A program made the translations under genes and the position numbers. The notes below the pieces were generated by a model. The model was not told where the DNA came from. It worked only from the letters and a program-made list of their open reading frames with translations, and did no database searches. This document shows positions 7,899 through 16,491 of a DNA stretch of 64,000 nucleotides, in pieces; position 1 is the stretch's first letter; each line of letters starts with the position of its first letter. Location: the NCBI GenBank assembly GCA_963667535.2, contig CAXXDU010000002.1:2108001-2172000 (forward strand), in the 5' to 3' direction. Source of the DNA: UBA5614 sp963667535 (GTDB lineage Bacteria > Cloacimonadota > Cloacimonadia > Cloacimonadales > Cloacimonadaceae).

Positions 7899-9080
7899 TT
7901 ATTTTATAATTTTAAGGTATTGTTGGGCAGTATTACCATTCTTTGGGTCATTTTGGATACGTTCAAAATCAGCTTTAGCGCCTTTCATATCTTTCAGATT
8001 GTATTTGGCGATAGCTCTGAACAGTAAAGCATTGGCATTATTAGGATTCTTTGCCAAAACGATATTAGCATAGCTCATGGATTTGTTGTTATTCTTGAGG
8101 TCATAATAATACATGGAAACAAAGAGAGCCAATGATTCATCATAGTCGAGAGCAAGATACTTCTCAAAATATTCAACTGCTTTGGGTTTGTTCTTTAATT
8201 TACTATAATCATCGCCAATCAGCTTATAGGCTTTCTTTAATTCTTCCTGATCAGGATTGGTAGTAACAAATTGTAATAAAATCTGATTAGCATTCTCCCA
8301 TTGTTGTTTCGTCCTGTACAGTGCTGCAAGTTTAGGAAGAATTTTTGTATCGTCTTTTATAGAACGGGCTTTTTCAAACCACAGTATTGCGTTATCAGTA
8401 TCATTCTTTTCCCAATACAATTCACCAAGTTTATTTGATGCTGCAAAGTCATTCTTAGATGTTGCATATTGTTTCAAGACTTCAAAGGCTTGTGGTTCAT
8501 CTTTTAAATTGTCTTTATACATATTGAACTTTTCCAGTAATATACTATCTTCGTTGGGATAAGCTTCAAGGTACAAGTCAAAGTACTCTATTGCTTTCTG
8601 ATATTCGCCGGCTTCTTTACAGCAAATAGCCAGATTATAATATAAGTTATTAATCTTGAACTCGATGGAGTCTTTGGGAGCAGATTCAGGTTTGATACTC
8701 TTATAAGTATTTAACCCGGATTCATATTCTGTTATTGCCTGATCATATTCGCTTTGGTTGACTTGTGAGAAAGCAATATCAATGTGAATCTTGGCAATGT
8801 TTTGTTTGAGTCTGAATATTTGTAGTTGAACAGAATCTGCTTCAGTAGCAGTTGACAGTGCACTGGTGTATAAATCAATTGCCTGAGTGTAATTTGTTAT
8901 AGCTGTTTCCATATCTTTTTCCATGTACGCAGATTCAGCGCTCTGTGCCTTCTCTATTGCAAGCTCTATTGGTGTCTTTACAATTACTTCTTCCTGAACG
9001 ACCTTTTTCTTAGCGTTTATTGCACAGGTCATCATTAACATTGTGCTAAGAATTACAATCGTGAAATTGGCAACTTTCAT
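7899..9080 (-). CDS. Exported TPR-repeat protein
   Basis: I start the gene at the ATG near 9080 (MKVANFTIVILSTMLMMTCA) because a GGGGGA ribosome site precedes it. An in-frame ATG 27 nt upstream has none. The product is 393 residues: signal peptide or lipoprotein-like leader (residues 1-19, with a Cys near its end), a charged linker, then at least eight tetratricopeptide repeats, for example YNLAICCKEAGEYQKAIEYF, AILWFEKA and KAVEYFEKYLALDY. TPR arrays hold multiprotein complexes; here probably periplasmic or envelope-attached. A terminator follows it. Partner unknown. Confidence 0.8.
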   Translation of the reverse strand: MKVANFTIVILSTMLMMTCAINAKKKVVQEEVIVKTPIELAIEKAQSAESAYMEKDMETAITNYTQAIDLYTSALSTATEADSVQLQIFRLKQNIAKIHIDIAFSQVNQSEYDQAITEYESGLNTYKSIKPESAPKDSIEFKINNLYYNLAICCKEAGEYQKAIEYFDLYLEAYPNEDSILLEKFNMYKDNLKDEPQAFEVLKQYATSKNDFAASNKLGELYWEKNDTDNAILWFEKARSIKDDTKILPKLAALYRTKQQWENANQILLQFVTTNPDQEELKKAYKLIGDDYSKLKNKPKAVEYFEKYLALDYDESLALFVSMYYYDLKNNNKSMSYANIVLAKNPNNANALLFRAIAKYNLKDMKGAKADFERIQNDPKNGNTAQQYLKIIK

Positions 9081-9279
9081 ATATTCCCCCAAAAGGTTTT
9101 TTTCCATTTTAGTGACATCATGAATTCTGTCAAATACTAAAACTTCAATTTGCGTATCATAATTATTAAAGCTGAACCCGATTTACACTATCCTGACTCT
9201 ATTTACAGGACTATCAAAACATAGTGATTATACATGTGGCAAAATATTATCACTTAGCGAGTTTGCACATCAAAAAAAC

Positions 9280-9308
9280 TTGACAAAGAAATGCAATCTA
9301 ATCTTTAG
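9280..9308 (+). promoter_or_regulatory. Possible promoter of the sigma-like gene
   Basis: TTGACA at 9280-9285 is a perfect -35 match; 18 nt later TTTAGA is a weak -10. The start codon lies at 9330. Only the -35 is persuasive. Confidence 0.35.
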
Positions 9309-9329
9309 AAGATTAAGGTACAAAAAACT

Positions 9330-10250
9330 ATGACATATACTGAAAAGGAATATAACGATCTTTATAAGTACTCTCTTAATATAGCCAGCAAATATGTCGG
9401 CTATAAAGACTGTGCTTATGACATCGCTCAGAATTCACTTCTGTCTCTGATATCTTCAAAAGCTGAAATTAAAAGCCCTTTTTCCTGGATCAGAACAACT
9501 GTAAGAAGAGAAGCAACCAGATACCTGGAAAACGAAAAGAAAAGTCTGGATATTGCCAATAAGAAAGTACATGACATACCCCCAAGTTCTGCAGCATATG
9601 AAGATGAAACAGACAAAATCTTCGACATCGATTTGATGAAAGTTTACAGGCTATTATCCAAGGAAGACTTTGCAATCTTTAAAAAAATGAAAGCTGTTAA
9701 TTTTAGTTCTCTCAAATACTCTGCCAAACATAAAATCAGCTTGAATACTGCTAACTCTCAGAAGAAGAGAATCAAGCGAAATATTCAATCCTCGTTACTA
9801 TGGGAAAACGGATGGAGAAGTAGTGACCAAATACTAAATTACGCTCAGCATAATAATATTGTCAGATTTATCAAACAATTGCTTGTCAGCCTCTCAGAAA
9901 ACAGAGTAGCAGATTTGAAAAACTATCTGGAAAAAGTTGACAAGATAGAATTCCAGAATCTGTTTAAAGATATTGAGTCATGTATTGAATGGTATGTGAT
10001 ATATATGGATAATTCTTACAAACTGATGCTGGTATTCACGCCGATTAACCCAATCCCCAAAGTTGTTGAATTAACAATAGACTTTAACCACACTAATTAC
10101 CTTAAGGTTATAGAAGCTAAAGAAAAAAAACCCTATATAGTAATAAATACAACTGCAGAAGAAGTTAGAAAGCACAAAGAAAAGGGAAAATTGACCTTGT
10201 CGGGAGACCAGATAGTGTCTATTCTAACTAACAAACAGACAAGCATTTAG
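9330..10250 (+). CDS. Divergent ECF-like RNA polymerase sigma factor with long C-terminal extension
   Basis: The N-terminal 85 residues resemble sigma-70 region 2: YDIAQNSLLSLISS (where sigma factors have D-x-A-Q-D/E) followed by KSPFSWIRTTVRREATRYLE, the region 2.3/2.4-like helix. Residues about 105-150 resemble region 4 (LLSKEDFAIFKKMKAVNFSS... then ISLNTANSQKKRIKRNI, a helix-turn-helix). The last 150 residues match nothing I recognise; they may be a sensory or regulatory domain. At 306 residues it is much longer than a minimal ECF factor. No anti-sigma gene is adjacent. It points toward the peptide and Ntn-hydrolase genes downstream, which could be its targets, but that is inference. Confidence 0.55.
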   Translation: MTYTEKEYNDLYKYSLNIASKYVGYKDCAYDIAQNSLLSLISSKAEIKSPFSWIRTTVRREATRYLENEKKSLDIANKKVHDIPPSSAAYEDETDKIFDIDLMKVYRLLSKEDFAIFKKMKAVNFSSLKYSAKHKISLNTANSQKKRIKRNIQSSLLWENGWRSSDQILNYAQHNNIVRFIKQLLVSLSENRVADLKNYLEKVDKIEFQNLFKDIESCIEWYVIYMDNSYKLMLVFTPINPIPKVVELTIDFNHTNYLKVIEAKEKKPYIVINTTAEEVRKHKEKGKLTLSGDQIVSILTNKQTSI

Positions 10251-10260
10251 AAACAAGCTG

Positions 10261-10289
10261 TTGACCATATTTCGGAAATTGTGTACTAT
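10261..10289 (+). promoter_or_regulatory. Promoter-like element, first copy
   Basis: TTGACC at 10261-10266, 17-nt spacer, TACTAT at 10284-10289. Only AT-rich non-coding DNA follows directly. Confidence 0.5.
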
Positions 10290-10478
10290 ATTAATAGAGA
10301 TGTTATTAATTTGGGATAACATTGTGCTAAGCATGTACAATAATTAGCATAGATGAAAATAACATCTTACAATAGTTGATGTGTAGAGTATAATTTCGAA
10401 AATGATTCTTGGAGTAGAGCAAAAGGTCTGAATATTGAGTTTCTACTGTCAATTCTGATTTAGTTGTCAACCTACATC

Positions 10479-10493
10479 GGGGGAGGGGGGGGG
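10479..10493 (+). repeat. Homopolymer G tract (G5AG9)
   Basis: Five G, one A, nine G, lying 48 nt upstream of the second promoter copy. Such tracts slip in replication and can tune transcription when near promoters. Confidence 0.8.
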
Positions 10494-10540
10494 TACTGTC
10501 ATTATATTTTATTAACTATCAACTACTTATAAACAAGCTG

Positions 10541-10570
10541 TTGACCTGTTTTAACAAAAACCTCCACTAT
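10541..10570 (+). promoter_or_regulatory. Promoter-like element, second copy
   Basis: TTGACC at 10541-10546, 18-nt spacer, CACTAT at 10565-10570, then a TATATATA stretch; the small exported peptide gene starts at 10605. It shares the upstream AAACAAGCTG with the first copy. Confidence 0.5.
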
Positions 10571-10604
10571 ATATATATAACTTAATTAAAACCTGGAGGT
10601 TCCC

Positions 10605-10802
10605 ATGAAAAAATTATTTTTAGCTACTGTGATGAGCACAATGCTCTTAAGCTCAATGTTCTCGATCTCTCTCTTAGAAAAACTACTTTTACCTGAATTC
10701 AAAGGCGATATCTCACAAGTTGCATACAAAGTGGTCGATAACAATGACGATGAAATGGTAATAGAAGTAAGTGGCGTAACATATATATACAAACTCAAGT
10801 AG
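10605..10802 (+). CDS. Small exported peptide, 65 residues, unknown function
   Basis: The ATG is preceded by a good ribosome site (CTGGAGGTTCCC). Residues 1-22 are a clear signal peptide (MKKLFLATVMSTMLLSSMFS). The mature part is about 43 residues, acidic, with the segment NNDDEMVIEVSGVTYIYKLK at the C-terminus. It sits 45 nt before the Ntn-hydrolase gene on the same strand and behind a strong promoter-like element. I do not recognise it. Confidence 0.6.
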   Translation: MKKLFLATVMSTMLLSSMFSISLLEKLLLPEFKGDISQVAYKVVDNNDDEMVIEVSGVTYIYKLK

Positions 10803-10847
10803 TATATATCAAAATGGACTTGCAGAAGTCAGAATACTGGGGGATAA

Positions 10848-11813
10848 GTGTTTAGTAGTAACTGGTTCAGAACGATGAATTTCGGAAGAAGTAATAACAA
10901 AGTTAATACGCACTTAAATTGCTCAATTCTGGCAGTAGCATTTAATGGTACAACCCGATTATCAGATAAAACTACCAATGTTTATGATGACCTGCAAATG
11001 TTATATAATAGTAAAAATCATAGTTATGATGAATATGGAATAATCAGTTATATAGATGACATCAGTGCAAATCCCTATCGGCTGACAATAAGTGAGTCTG
11101 ATACATATGCACTGGAAAGCAAAGATAATTATCACTCCATAAAAAACAGACTGGCTTCGTTTCAGGATTTCAAACAAGATGAAATTCTAAACGGTAAAGT
11201 CATCCTTGCTTGCACAAAACGAACTGCATCTCTATCTCCATATACTTTTACTGACCCATTAAGAAATGTGACCTACACTATGGTTACGGATGGCGAAGTA
11301 GAAAAGAACAACTTATTATTGCGTTTATCAGGTTTTGTCGAATGGCTTGATAACAATAGCCCAGAGACTTTAAGCTCAAACACTCAAGATGATATCGAAT
11401 ATCTCTTTCTCTGGCTGGTAAAAAGTATTCTTCAATGTAATGGAGATGTCTTAACGGGTCTGCATAAAGGCTTGTCAATGCTCAGCAAAAACAATATCGG
11501 AGGGCATTACAATATCCTGTTTTCGGATGGTAATGGTGTTTTTGCATTCTCAAACAATATCAAGAATTCTAATGTAGGTAACAAACTGACATATAAAATA
11601 TCCAGAAATGTCCATAATATCTATTGCTACGTTGTTAAAAACTGTAAAGAAACACCTGAATTGGGATGGACAGATCTGAAAGAACATAATCTATACTATT
11701 TTCCAACCCATGGTGCTATGCAAGTGTATGCAAACATTGATACAAACCAGTATTCAGATACAAAATTTAAAGCCGGAGTAAACTGGGTCTGTCTCTCTTT
11801 GTTATCATGCTGA
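10848..11813 (+). CDS. Ntn-hydrolase fold protein resembling class II glutamine amidotransferases
   Basis: The GTG start at 10848 is chosen because GGGGGAT lies directly upstream. The 321-residue product has a putative nucleophile Cys25 in LNCSILAVAFNG. Further on come ILACTKRTAS (equivalent of the R-x-x-S/T substrate loop), VTDGEVEKNNLLLRL (like HNGxxxN) and DDIEYLFLWLVKSILQ (like the D-x-E helix), then YNILFSDGNGVFAFS. These follow the order of YafJ/EgtC-like class II glutamine amidotransferases, but identity is low and the canonical Asn-Gly pair is altered (TDGE). A free N-terminal Cys would need removal of 24 residues. Substrate unknown. The broken gene at 583-1153 is a secreted relative. 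Confidence 0.5.
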   Translation: MFSSNWFRTMNFGRSNNKVNTHLNCSILAVAFNGTTRLSDKTTNVYDDLQMLYNSKNHSYDEYGIISYIDDISANPYRLTISESDTYALESKDNYHSIKNRLASFQDFKQDEILNGKVILACTKRTASLSPYTFTDPLRNVTYTMVTDGEVEKNNLLLRLSGFVEWLDNNSPETLSSNTQDDIEYLFLWLVKSILQCNGDVLTGLHKGLSMLSKNNIGGHYNILFSDGNGVFAFSNNIKNSNVGNKLTYKISRNVHNIYCYVVKNCKETPELGWTDLKEHNLYYFPTHGAMQVYANIDTNQYSDTKFKAGVNWVCLSLLSC

Positions 11814-11839
11814 TAGTGCTAATAAACTCTTAGAAAAGC

Positions 11840-13201
11840 TCAATTTATTAACGTAGCCGCAATTGTCTTTGTTCTGCCACTCACATTTAATTGTATATAA
11901 TAATTACCAGACGGCATCCTATATCCATTCTTATCTTTTCCATTCCAACTACTATTGGACCATCCCAGAGATTTACTGCCTTCAGTAAGTGTGCGCACCA
12001 GTTTGCCTTTACTATTATAAACACTCAATTTTACCACTGAGCCTTTGTTTAGGTAATATTTCACGTTTGTATTTTGCTTAAAGGGATTTGGATAGTTTTG
12101 GAGAAGAATTGTATTCTCATTAACTGAGACTTCGTCATCATTGGAAACACTGGAAAGGTTAAAATTGACAGTAGTTGTTTGTTCTGAACTAATTGTTATG
12201 TTGTTCTGAGTCTGAGATTGATAATTTGGTGCAGAACAAACGATATCATAGACTCCCGGAAAGGCTTGCATCGTATATGTTCCGGTTTCAGATGATATCA
12301 CAGAGTGACTACCCGCAGTAATTGTAGCCCCGCTGACAGGTTGGTTTTGTGAATCTGTAACCAATCCTGATACTGTTCCATCCGGGATTGGAGCAAGAAT
12401 AAAATTCGTTGTTGTTACCTGGTTTGATGAAACAACCACGTTATTGACATTTTGCATTTGATAATTATTGGCAGAGCATGATACACTATAGGTACCTGGT
12501 GCAATAGTAACAGAATAACTGCCATTCAATGCAGAAGAAGCCGAAAGAGAGCCAACTGTAATAAGTGCATTAGCGATAGGCTGATCAGAGGTGTTTTTAA
12601 TGGTACCGGATACAGTTCCATCTGCCGTAACAATTGGTGCCCAGACCAGGTGCATATCAGTGAAATATGTTTCATTTGCGATAGTCTGGTCTATGGCTGC
12701 TGTACCTTTTGTAAAAGTAATAACCTTATATTTACCGGAATTATTTGTTGTTGCATTATGCTCAGCAAACTCTACATTAACTTTGTAATCTCCGTCAGGT
12801 ACAGCTACATTGGAAACATTAGTGCCATTCCAGGTAACGGAATGCATTTGATGATTGTTTAGAGAAGCGCTCGTTATTGCTCCTGTTGTGTTGTTTCCGG
12901 AGCTGGCAACCCATTTAACCAGCTTGCTTCGATAAGATTGAGCCCATATCTTAACAGTCTTAACAAATTGATTTTGAGAATTTGTTATCCAGATAACACC
13001 GGCATTGCGCGGAGAATATGTTCCATTATAAGTTACGGTTCTGACAGTAAAAGTTACAGAACCATCAGTATTACGTAGCTCATTTAAAAATAAACCTTCA
13101 GGTTGAATGATTTGTTTGCTGTAAAGCAAGCAAATGCTAAGAAATACAAGTAATAATATCAGAGTTGTAAATAGAATGTTCTTTTTCACTGGATACCTCA
13201 T
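11840..13201 (-). CDS. Secreted DUF2271-like protein with two carboxypeptidase-regulatory domains and C-terminal sorting domain
   Basis: 453 residues. A signal anchor near residues 7-28 is followed by a DUF2271-like domain (about 35-190: NTDGSVTFTVRTVTYNG, VIWITNSQNQFVKTVKIWA, HSVTWNG). Two carboxypeptidase-D regulatory-like beta-sandwich repeats come next (GTVSGTIKNTSDQPIANALI and GTVSGLVTDSQNQPVSGATI), each about 80 residues. A sorting / FlgD-like domain closes the protein (NYPNPFKQNT, WNGKDKNGYRMPSGNYY). The middle repeats suggest insertion into a shorter ancestor like the neighbour at 13217. Exported or surface attached. Function of the DUF2271-like part is unknown; that assignment is by pattern. 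Confidence 0.65.
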   Translation of the reverse strand: MRYPVKKNILFTTLILLLVFLSICLLYSKQIIQPEGLFLNELRNTDGSVTFTVRTVTYNGTYSPRNAGVIWITNSQNQFVKTVKIWAQSYRSKLVKWVASSGNNTTGAITSASLNNHQMHSVTWNGTNVSNVAVPDGDYKVNVEFAEHNATTNNSGKYKVITFTKGTAAIDQTIANETYFTDMHLVWAPIVTADGTVSGTIKNTSDQPIANALITVGSLSASSALNGSYSVTIAPGTYSVSCSANNYQMQNVNNVVVSSNQVTTTNFILAPIPDGTVSGLVTDSQNQPVSGATITAGSHSVISSETGTYTMQAFPGVYDIVCSAPNYQSQTQNNITISSEQTTTVNFNLSSVSNDDEVSVNENTILLQNYPNPFKQNTNVKYYLNKGSVVKLSVYNSKGKLVRTLTEGSKSLGWSNSSWNGKDKNGYRMPSGNYYIQLNVSGRTKTIAATLIN

Positions 13202-13216
13202 TAAAAAAATTAAGTG

Positions 13217-14086
13217 CTATTTTGATAAAGTCATTAGTTTGGTTTGTTTTAAACCGTTAATCTGTAATTCACAGATGTATTTTCCGGGAGTAGCTTTCTG
13301 ACCGTTTTGCTGTTTACCGTTCCAGGAAGTTTTATTCCAGCCTTTGGTCTGATAATTATCTACAAGTTTAGCAACCAATTGTCCTTTGGTATTATAGACA
13401 TTCAGGTTGACTTTAGAGTTCTTATCCAGATTGTAGCTGATTTCTGTGGAATTACTAAATGGATTTGGGTAGTTCTGATTTAAAACTATTGTACCGGGTG
13501 TGCTTTGATTGTCTTCGTTGGCAACTATTACAGGTGTCCAGACTAAGTGCATATCAGAAAAGAAAGAATCGCTGGTGGGAACGTTATCAACAGCCGTGGT
13601 TCCCTTATTAAAAGTTACAGTTTTGAATTTTCCTGGATTGCTTGTTGTTGAGCTGCTTTCTGTATATTCAATATTAACGTTATAATTTCCATCTGTAATT
13701 GCCGCATTCTGATAGTTTTTACCATTCCAGGTAACGCTGTGAAGCTGATGATTTGACAAAGTAGCGCTCGTAATAGCTCCGGTTGTGTTATTACCGGAAG
13801 ATTGTACCCATTTCACTAAGCTGGAACGGTGTTCAGACGCCCATATTTTAATTGTCTTAACGAATTGATTCTGTGAATTGGTAATCCAGATTGCTCCTAC
13901 ATTTCTTGGGTGATAGGAGCCATTATAAGTGATGGTTCTTACAGTAAATGTCATTGACCCATCTGTATTACGTAATTCACTAACATATACTCCGGCAGGC
14001 AGGAGTATCTGTTTCGAAAAAAGCAAGCATATACTTAGTAGTATTAAAGCAAAAGTCATTGCAACTATAATCAAACGCGATTTCAT
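13217..14086 (-). CDS. Secreted DUF2271-like protein with C-terminal sorting domain
   Basis: Start taken at the ATG ending at 14086 (MKSRLIIVAMTFALILLSIC), which has GGGAGTT upstream; an earlier in-frame start adds ten residues without a ribosome site. The 289-residue protein has a signal peptide, the same DUF2271-like domain as the next gene (GSMTFTVRTITYNGSYHPRN, VTWNGKNYQNAAITDG), and a sorting domain (NYPNPFSNSTEISYNL, WNGKQQNGQKATPGKY). It lacks the two regulatory repeats of its paralogue. The two genes lie 15 nt apart and arose by tandem duplication. Confidence 0.65.
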   Translation of the reverse strand: MKSRLIIVAMTFALILLSICLLFSKQILLPAGVYVSELRNTDGSMTFTVRTITYNGSYHPRNVGAIWITNSQNQFVKTIKIWASEHRSSLVKWVQSSGNNTTGAITSATLSNHQLHSVTWNGKNYQNAAITDGNYNVNIEYTESSSTTSNPGKFKTVTFNKGTTAVDNVPTSDSFFSDMHLVWTPVIVANEDNQSTPGTIVLNQNYPNPFSNSTEISYNLDKNSKVNLNVYNTKGQLVAKLVDNYQTKGWNKTSWNGKQQNGQKATPGKYICELQINGLKQTKLMTLSK

Positions 14087-14146
14087 GTTTAACTCCCAAT
14101 ATTGAACTATATACAATATATAATTCGTGGCTATTGAGAAAGCAAA

Positions 14147-14833
14147 TTATATTCCTTTAACGCCTAAGTTTTCCCAGGGTTTTTTTAAAGTATATGTCAT
14201 CACTTCTCTGAATTTACCGTTTAGGTTATCCGGAATAACATCTTTGTATGCATCCAGAACAAGATATCTGGTAAACGGTATTGATATAGAATCAGATACT
14301 TGCTGAATAGTTATTATGCCATCTGAAACAACCTTCTCAGTCGTAAATTCCATCAGATTAGTATTACATACCAGCTCTGATACTTTCAGTTTTGACGAAA
14401 ACTCAAGCATCTCCAGCATAAGAATAATCTCTTCAAGTGTAGATGTAAAAGGACGATTTGTATTGATAACCAGCATTAAATGATAACCTCTGGTCTTGAT
14501 ATCATCCACAAATCTGCCTAATGCTCTGCATCCTGCTGGATCGCCACCCACGTCAAGTATCACTGTCTTATCCTTATTTTCAATTGCACCTTTGATTCTG
14601 GGTGAAATCATGGGGACATCAGCATGAATATATTGACCTTCCGGAGCAATAACTTCAATTCTTTCCTGTGCAAATACATCTTTAACTTCACGAGTCCGGA
14701 AATAGGGATTCACAACATCCATATCAGCCAATACGACATCACAGCCCTGAGCTTTCAATTGTCTGGCAAAATGAACTGAATATTCACTTTTACCGCTGCC
14801 ATAAGCCCCAATAATGATATATAGCTGATTCAT
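14147..14833 (-). CDS. P-loop NTPase of the CobQ/MinD-like type
   Basis: 228 residues beginning with a P-loop (IIIGAYGSGKSEYS, residues 5-18), then CDVVLADMDVVNPYFRTRE (switch I region), VILDVGGDPAGCRALG (Walker B/switch II, residues about 90-105), and VINTNRPF. This is the deviant-Walker, SIMIBI-class layout of CobQ/MinD-like proteins, though the P-loop lacks the second lysine of MinD. The ATG overlaps the stop of the HAD phosphatase gene by one base, so the two are coupled. Specific function unknown. Confidence 0.65.
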   Translation of the reverse strand: MNQLYIIIGAYGSGKSEYSVHFARQLKAQGCDVVLADMDVVNPYFRTREVKDVFAQERIEVIAPEGQYIHADVPMISPRIKGAIENKDKTVILDVGGDPAGCRALGRFVDDIKTRGYHLMLVINTNRPFTSTLEEIILMLEMLEFSSKLKVSELVCNTNLMEFTTEKVVSDGIITIQQVSDSISIPFTRYLVLDAYKDVIPDNLNGKFREVMTYTLKKPWENLGVKGI

Positions 14834-15507
14834 TAGTTGATTAGCTCTATTAGCTTTTGTAGTACAATTGTGTAGTCATCTGCTGCAAAATCAGCTTCAC
14901 TATTAATCAGTTCTCTATGCTCATTTGAATCCTCATCATAAATTGCAATGGCATACATACCGGCGCTTTTTGCAGCTCTGATACCATTAAGAGTATCTTC
15001 TATCACTATACATGATTCAGGCTCTACAGATAGTTCATTTGCAGTTTTCAGGAATATATCAGGAAAGGGTTTTCCTTTCATATCGTGGGTGCCGGTTACG
15101 ATGGTCTTAAAAAAACTCATAATGTTATGCTGAGTGAGGGCAAGCGTAGTGAGATCTTCGTGATTACTGGTACCGATTGCGATTGGTATTTGCTTTATAC
15201 ATAACCAATTCAGCACAGTTTGCACATTATCTTTGAGAGTCATATCATGTTTATAATGCCAGCGCACTGCCTCAGTCCATTCGTTCATAATTTCTTCAAC
15301 AGAATCAGGGAGTAAAAATCTATCTTTGAAATACTGCGCAGTCTGGTTGTAGCTATTTCCCTGAGGTAAATGCTCAAATAAGTCTTTGGGTACTTCAATG
15401 CCTCTTTTTCCCAGAAACTCTCTATCAACTTTACGCCAGATACTCATAGAATCAATCAGAGTTCCATCCAGATCAAAGATTACGGCTTTATATTTATTCA
15501 TTTTCAT
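14833..15507 (-). CDS. HAD-superfamily hydrolase, beta-phosphoglucomutase-like
   Basis: I start at MKMNKYKAVIFDLDGTL (ATG ending 15507, or the second Met at 15501), because the upstream continuation of the frame runs through a tRNA gene. The 224-residue product has HAD motif I (FDLDGTLIDS), motif II (IGTSN), motif III Lys (GKPFPDIF) and motif IV (CIVIEDTLNGIRAAKSAG). The cap placement after motif I and the GKP-x-PDIF signature put it in the subclass of small-phosphate phosphatases and beta-phosphoglucomutases. Substrate not determinable. Confidence 0.85.
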   Translation of the reverse strand: MKMNKYKAVIFDLDGTLIDSMSIWRKVDREFLGKRGIEVPKDLFEHLPQGNSYNQTAQYFKDRFLLPDSVEEIMNEWTEAVRWHYKHDMTLKDNVQTVLNWLCIKQIPIAIGTSNHEDLTTLALTQHNIMSFFKTIVTGTHDMKGKPFPDIFLKTANELSVEPESCIVIEDTLNGIRAAKSAGMYAIAIYDEDSNEHRELINSEADFAADDYTIVLQKLIELIN

Positions 15508-15519
15508 AGATAAAAAAAA

Positions 15520-15594
<75 letters not shown>

Positions 15595-15609
15595 TCGCAT
15601 GTAAATAAA

Positions 15610-15696
15610 TGGTACCAGAGACCGGACTTGAACCGGTACAGGCTTGCACCCGAGGGATTTTAAGTCCCTTGTGTCTACCAATTCCACCACTCCGGC
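15610..15696 (-). tRNA. tRNA-Leu (TAA)
   Basis: Class II tRNA with a long variable arm: acceptor GCCGGAG with CTCTGGT, anticodon loop ACTTAAAAT (anticodon TAA), T-arm CCGGTTCAAGTCCGG, and an encoded CCA. Confidence 0.93.
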
Positions 15697-15708
15697 ACCT
15701 AAACTATT

Positions 15709-15782
15709 TGGAGGCGACATCCGGATTTGAACCGGAGATGGAGATTTTGCAGACCTCTGCCTTACCGCTTGGCTATGTCGCC
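15709..15782 (-). tRNA. tRNA-Cys (GCA)
   Basis: Acceptor GGCGACA with TGTCGCC, anticodon loop TCTGCAAAA (anticodon GCA), T-arm TCCGGTTCAAATCCGGA, and an encoded CCA. Confidence 0.95.
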
Positions 15783-15801
15783 AGACATATATAAAGAACT
15801 A

Positions 15802-15876
<75 letters not shown>

Positions 15877-15924
15877 TCAAAATGCATACGAACGTAATTC
15901 AAAAACGAAAAGAGCCTTTTTTTG

Positions 15925-16476
15925 TCAATCAGAATTTTCCTGATGTTCGCTAAATATCTCAGCAGTGAAACGATATAGCTTTGCTTTATCATCTGCCCAG
16001 CTACCAGGAGTTAAACCTGCTTTGTAGCAAATTTGCTGCAAAAAAGCGGGCACATCCCATCCCCATTCCACCGGCACCTGGGGTAATAGAATACCACAGC
16101 CATAGGGATGATTTAAATACAGTCCATCTCTGCCGATTTCTATATCTTTCACATCATCAACGAGTATCATTTCAGATAATATGGATATCTCTATCTCCAA
16201 TTCTTCAATTTCTCCGGGTGAGACAGGTCTGAATCTGTTATCCTGAAAAGCTGCTGATTGTGCCATTTCGACGATACTAGGAATTAAATCCTTGTATCCT
16301 GTGATATATCCAATGCAGCCTCTGAGTTCACCATGTTTATGTAATGATACAAATACTCCTCTTTTAATTGCCAGCGTTGAATCCACAGGTTTTGATACCT
16401 GGTTTCCTGATAAATATGAAGTTATGGATTTTCTTGCTAAATCCAGAAGTAAGGTCTTTTGTTCTTTCGTTAACAT
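15925..16476 (-). CDS. AMMECR1-domain protein (AmmeMemoRadiSam system protein A)
   Basis: 183 residues with the family signature LRGCIGY (residues about 52-58) and the conserved end region GWDVPAFLQQICYKAGL, full length for the family. AMMECR1 proteins usually occur with a Memo protein and a radical SAM enzyme. The Memo gene lies 15 nt upstream on the same strand, but no radical SAM gene is in this window. Biochemical function is unknown; the set is thought to act in modification chemistry. Confidence 0.92.
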   Translation of the reverse strand: MLTKEQKTLLLDLARKSITSYLSGNQVSKPVDSTLAIKRGVFVSLHKHGELRGCIGYITGYKDLIPSIVEMAQSAAFQDNRFRPVSPGEIEELEIEISILSEMILVDDVKDIEIGRDGLYLNHPYGCGILLPQVPVEWGWDVPAFLQQICYKAGLTPGSWADDKAKLYRFTAEIFSEHQENSD

Positions 16477-16491
16477 AATAACTCCTTATGT

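Larger units (their letters stand above)
10251..10604 (+). other. Intergenic region with duplicated promoter sequence and G-tract
   Basis: The 16-mer AAACAAGCTGTTGACC occurs at 10251-10266 and again at 10531-10546, each giving a promoter-like element. Between them is AT-rich DNA without an open frame and the tract G5-A-G9 at 10479-10493. It could carry a short untranslated transcript from the first promoter; no terminator is visible. Confidence 0.5.
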
